64,000 bases of DNA, from positions 360,001 through 424,000 of the forward strand of contig AP025573.1 of NCBI GenBank assembly GCA_022845895.1, in the 5' to 3' direction. The DNA is from Lachnospiraceae bacterium (GTDB lineage: Bacteria; Bacillota; Clostridia; Lachnospirales; Lachnospiraceae). Both the position numbers and the translations under genes were made by a program. Below are positions 62,142 through 64,000 of this stretch, piece by piece; the stretch's first letter is position 1, and the number at the start of each line of letters is the position of its first letter. Below the pieces are notes generated by a model. The model ran no database searches. It worked only from the letters and a program-made list of their open reading frames with translations, and had not been told where the DNA came from.

Positions 62142-62950
62142 TTACGAAAAGAACGGACCATTTTGATATAGGCCAGATCTGCGCATCCGGGCAGTGCTTC
62201 CGCATGGAGCGCACCGCAGGAGGGACATATTCTGTCATAGCCGGCGGCCGGTATGTGGAAGTGGCCCAAGAGGAGGATCTGTGTACGTTTTATTGCGGGG
62301 AGGAGGAGTTTGAGGCATTCTGGAGAGATTATTTTGATCTGGAGAATGACTATGGGGCATACATAGAGAGGATAGACACGAAGGACGAGTACCTGAGGAA
62401 AGCGGCTGAGGCTGGCAGTGGTATCCGGATATTGCGGCAGGATCTGTGGGAGATGACAGCCTCCTTTCTCATATCCCAACAGAATAATATTACCCGTATA
62501 CGAAAGTGCATCTCCAATATCTGCGAGAAGTACGGAGAGAAAAAGGAGGCGCTTTCCGGGAGCACGTACTATGCCTTCCCACGCCCGGAAGCGCTCGCAG
62601 AGCTCGAAGAGGATGATTTGAAGGAATGCAACCTTGGATACAGGAGCAAGTATGTCGTGCGGACGGCCAGATCCATAGCATCCGGTGAGGTGGATTTGGA
62701 TTACATCAGAAGCCTCCCTTATCCTGAGGCGAAAGCAGAACTGCTGAAATTATATGGAATCGGTGAGAAAGTGGCGGACTGTATCTGCCTGTTTGCGCTG
62801 CATGAGCTGGATGCGTTTCCGGTGGATACGCATATCAGCCAGGCACTGAAGCGGCACTACCGCAGAGGATTTCCGAAGAGGCGTTATAAAGGATATCGGG
62901 GCGTGATGCAGCAGTACATCTTTTACTACGAATTGAACAGAAAGCCTTGA
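62138..62950 (+). CDS. 8-oxoguanine DNA glycosylase, OGG family
   Basis: 270 residues. DIGQICASGQCFRMER at the start (OGG N-terminal domain), LWEMTASFLISQQNNITRIR, and the helix-hairpin-helix-GPD motif LYGIGEKVADCICLFALHEL with catalytic Lys, followed by FPVDTH with the catalytic Asp. Bifunctional OGG enzymes remove 8-oxoguanine and cut the AP site. An AlkA-like specificity is the alternative but less likely. The gap to the next gene (62951-63090) shows no clear terminator. Confidence 0.92.
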   Translation: MITKRTDHFDIGQICASGQCFRMERTAGGTYSVIAGGRYVEVAQEEDLCTFYCGEEEFEAFWRDYFDLENDYGAYIERIDTKDEYLRKAAEAGSGIRILRQDLWEMTASFLISQQNNITRIRKCISNICEKYGEKKEALSGSTYYAFPRPEALAELEEDDLKECNLGYRSKYVVRTARSIASGEVDLDYIRSLPYPEAKAELLKLYGIGEKVADCICLFALHELDAFPVDTHISQALKRHYRRGFPKRRYKGYRGVMQQYIFYYELNRKP

Positions 62951-63090
62951 TATTGGGCGGATGCGGGGATAAGTCCACGCTGCGTAGACTCGGTGGAACG
63001 CTGCGTGTATTGCCAAGAAAGCGGCATCTGCTATCATGATATACAAGAGCTGGCGGGACATTATAGGCGTCAGCAGACTGGAGGCATGGC

Positions 63091-64000
63091 ATGGATTATA
63101 ATAAGACCGGGCAGCTGATTGCCAGAAGGCGCAAAGCGGTGGGGCTGACACAGAAAGAACTCGCGGCACGTCTGGGCGTAACGAATAAGGCGGTATCTAA
63201 ATGGGAGACTGGGGGCGGTCTGCCCGATGTAGGCATGCTCAAGCAATTGTGCCAGATACTGGAGATAAGCGTGGACGAACTGCTGGACGGCGAGCAGCGC
63301 GGGACCGGAGGCGGCAGCAATGACAGAGGCATAGCCGATGAAGAAGAGGTGCGGCGCAGGAAGAAGAGGAAAACAGCGGGAATCGTATGTGCTATACCGT
63401 CCCTGCTTCTCCTTTGTATGCAGCTTGCGTATGTTACGGCCGGGAAGGCATATCAGATGGAATATATCTCGGACTTCCTGCCGTATCTTGTTAATATGCT
63501 GCTTATCGTCCTGCTGGCAGCGGCAGTAATCCTCTTCTTCTGGGAGAACCGGGCAGTGCGGATTGGAGCGGCGGCAGCGGGAGGCGCGGTCCTATTGGGG
63601 GTGCTCGCTGTGGGCGTCAGGGAGACGAAGGGACGAGGCGCGGTATGGAGCCTGTCGCCGGATTACCGGCATATGCTCGTGCTGAAGTATGAAGAAAAGT
63701 CTGGGCTTGTGACGACGTATCGCAATCAGTTGTTCTTATTTGCCCGGAAGTCCGATCAATTTCCGTATACGGCTCAGAAGGACATGAAGATACAGTGGCT
63801 GGCAGATGACGCATGTGTGGTTACATATGAGTCCCCGGATGACGGCAAGGTCCATCAGTATGTGATGACGTACGGCGACCGTGGTGATGGAATCACCACC
63901 CCTTATGTATCTAATATCATAACCGGAAGCTGGACGGGTGAAGGGAAGAATATTGCGGGCTGGAAGATAAAGACGACAGGAGACGGCATCGTCATATCCT
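63091..64000 (+). CDS. XRE-family membrane-anchored regulator, 3' end cut by window
   Basis: 303 residues are visible; the frame is open to the window edge. Helix-turn-helix at residues ~5-60 (GLTQKELAARLGVTNKAVSK; then WETGGGLPDVGML). A charged linker RRRKKRK is followed by three hydrophobic helices (IVCAIPSLLLLCMQLAYV; FLPYLVNMLLIVLLAAAVIL; AAAAGGAVLLGVLAVGV). The visible remainder is an extracellular or C-terminal domain of strands (WSLSPDYRHMLVLKYEEK). It resembles HTH proteins that sense envelope signals. ATG follows GGAGGCATGGC. Confidence 0.85.
   Translation, partial: MDYNKTGQLIARRRKAVGLTQKELAARLGVTNKAVSKWETGGGLPDVGMLKQLCQILEISVDELLDGEQRGTGGGSNDRGIADEEEVRRRKKRKTAGIVCAIPSLLLLCMQLAYVTAGKAYQMEYISDFLPYLVNMLLIVLLAAAVILFFWENRAVRIGAAAAGGAVLLGVLAVGVRETKGRGAVWSLSPDYRHMLVLKYEEKSGLVTTYRNQLFLFARKSDQFPYTAQKDMKIQWLADDACVVTYESPDDGKVHQYVMTYGDRGDGITTPYVSNIITGSWTGEGKNIAGWKIKTTGDGIVIS

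Noticed and set aside
1-64000. CRISPR arrays, tRNA and rRNA genes
   Set aside because: No evenly spaced direct repeats and no recognisable tRNA or rRNA segments were seen on either strand; a dedicated scan was not possible.

Overview
The window is 64 kb of a Clostridia chromosome, most likely a spore-forming member of the Lachnospiraceae. Evidence: Gram-positive type ribosome binding sites, several TTG and GTG starts, sigma-A type promoters, spoIIID, a low-GC-clade dnaE, HPr-like proteins, YesM/YesN and Agr-like signalling, and a moderately GC-rich core interrupted by an AT-rich island. No rRNA, tRNA or CRISPR array was recognised.

Region by region. 1-12.3 kb is core: a cut CDF metal transporter, acyl-ACP thioesterase, an S1-domain regulator, an HPr-like protein, dnaE, pfkA, murI, a DUF1934 protein, cardiolipin synthase and a lipoprotein with trigger-factor-like foldase domains. 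12.4-17.7 kb (minus strand) holds two cyclic-di-GMP enzymes and a MutS2-like ATPase without an Smr domain, preceded by a strong promoter and a highly folded ~240-nt RNA. 18.2-24.9 kb holds spoIIID, a lipoprotein/YesM/YesN three-component system, a second HPr-like protein and a MATE transporter behind a three-way-junction leader that resembles a purine riboswitch. guaA follows at 25.0-26.6 kb.

26.6-33.3 kb is an AT-rich island joined to the 3' end of guaA: a frameshifted XRE controller, two related C5 DNA methyltransferases, a probable restriction enzyme, a decayed ImmA/IrrE peptidase gene, and an HNH nuclease coupled to a SAM methyltransferase. 33.7-41.8 kb is a sugar operon: ChvE/MmsAB-type ABC transporter, a diverged NagB-like enzyme, a PfkB kinase, an aldose 1-epimerase and a ROK repressor. 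41.8-47.3 kb is mixed: a DUF3298 protein, a P-loop protein, an Agr-like LytTR/GHKL pair, yjdF with a probable riboswitch, and a hydrolase. 47.3-50.7 kb is a Vsr / Sau3AI-like endonuclease / C5-methyltransferase restriction system. 50.8-64 kb carries TfoX-domain and GyrI-like proteins, a GGDEF-EAL protein, a YkgJ-type gene split by an insertion sequence with an unusually long target duplication, and a DNA-repair-rich stretch: an EndoQ-UvrD fusion, TfoX C-domain protein, DMT transporter, YaaA and an OGG-type glycosylase.

The most striking items are the EndoQ-UvrD fusion carrying sliding-clamp-like motifs identical to one in this window's own DnaE, the folded RNA upstream of the MutS2-like gene, the riboswitch-like MATE leader, the two HPr-like proteins without the catalytic histidine, and the NagB-like enzyme with a changed catalytic residue. 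All functional assignments rest on reading the sequence; no database search was run.
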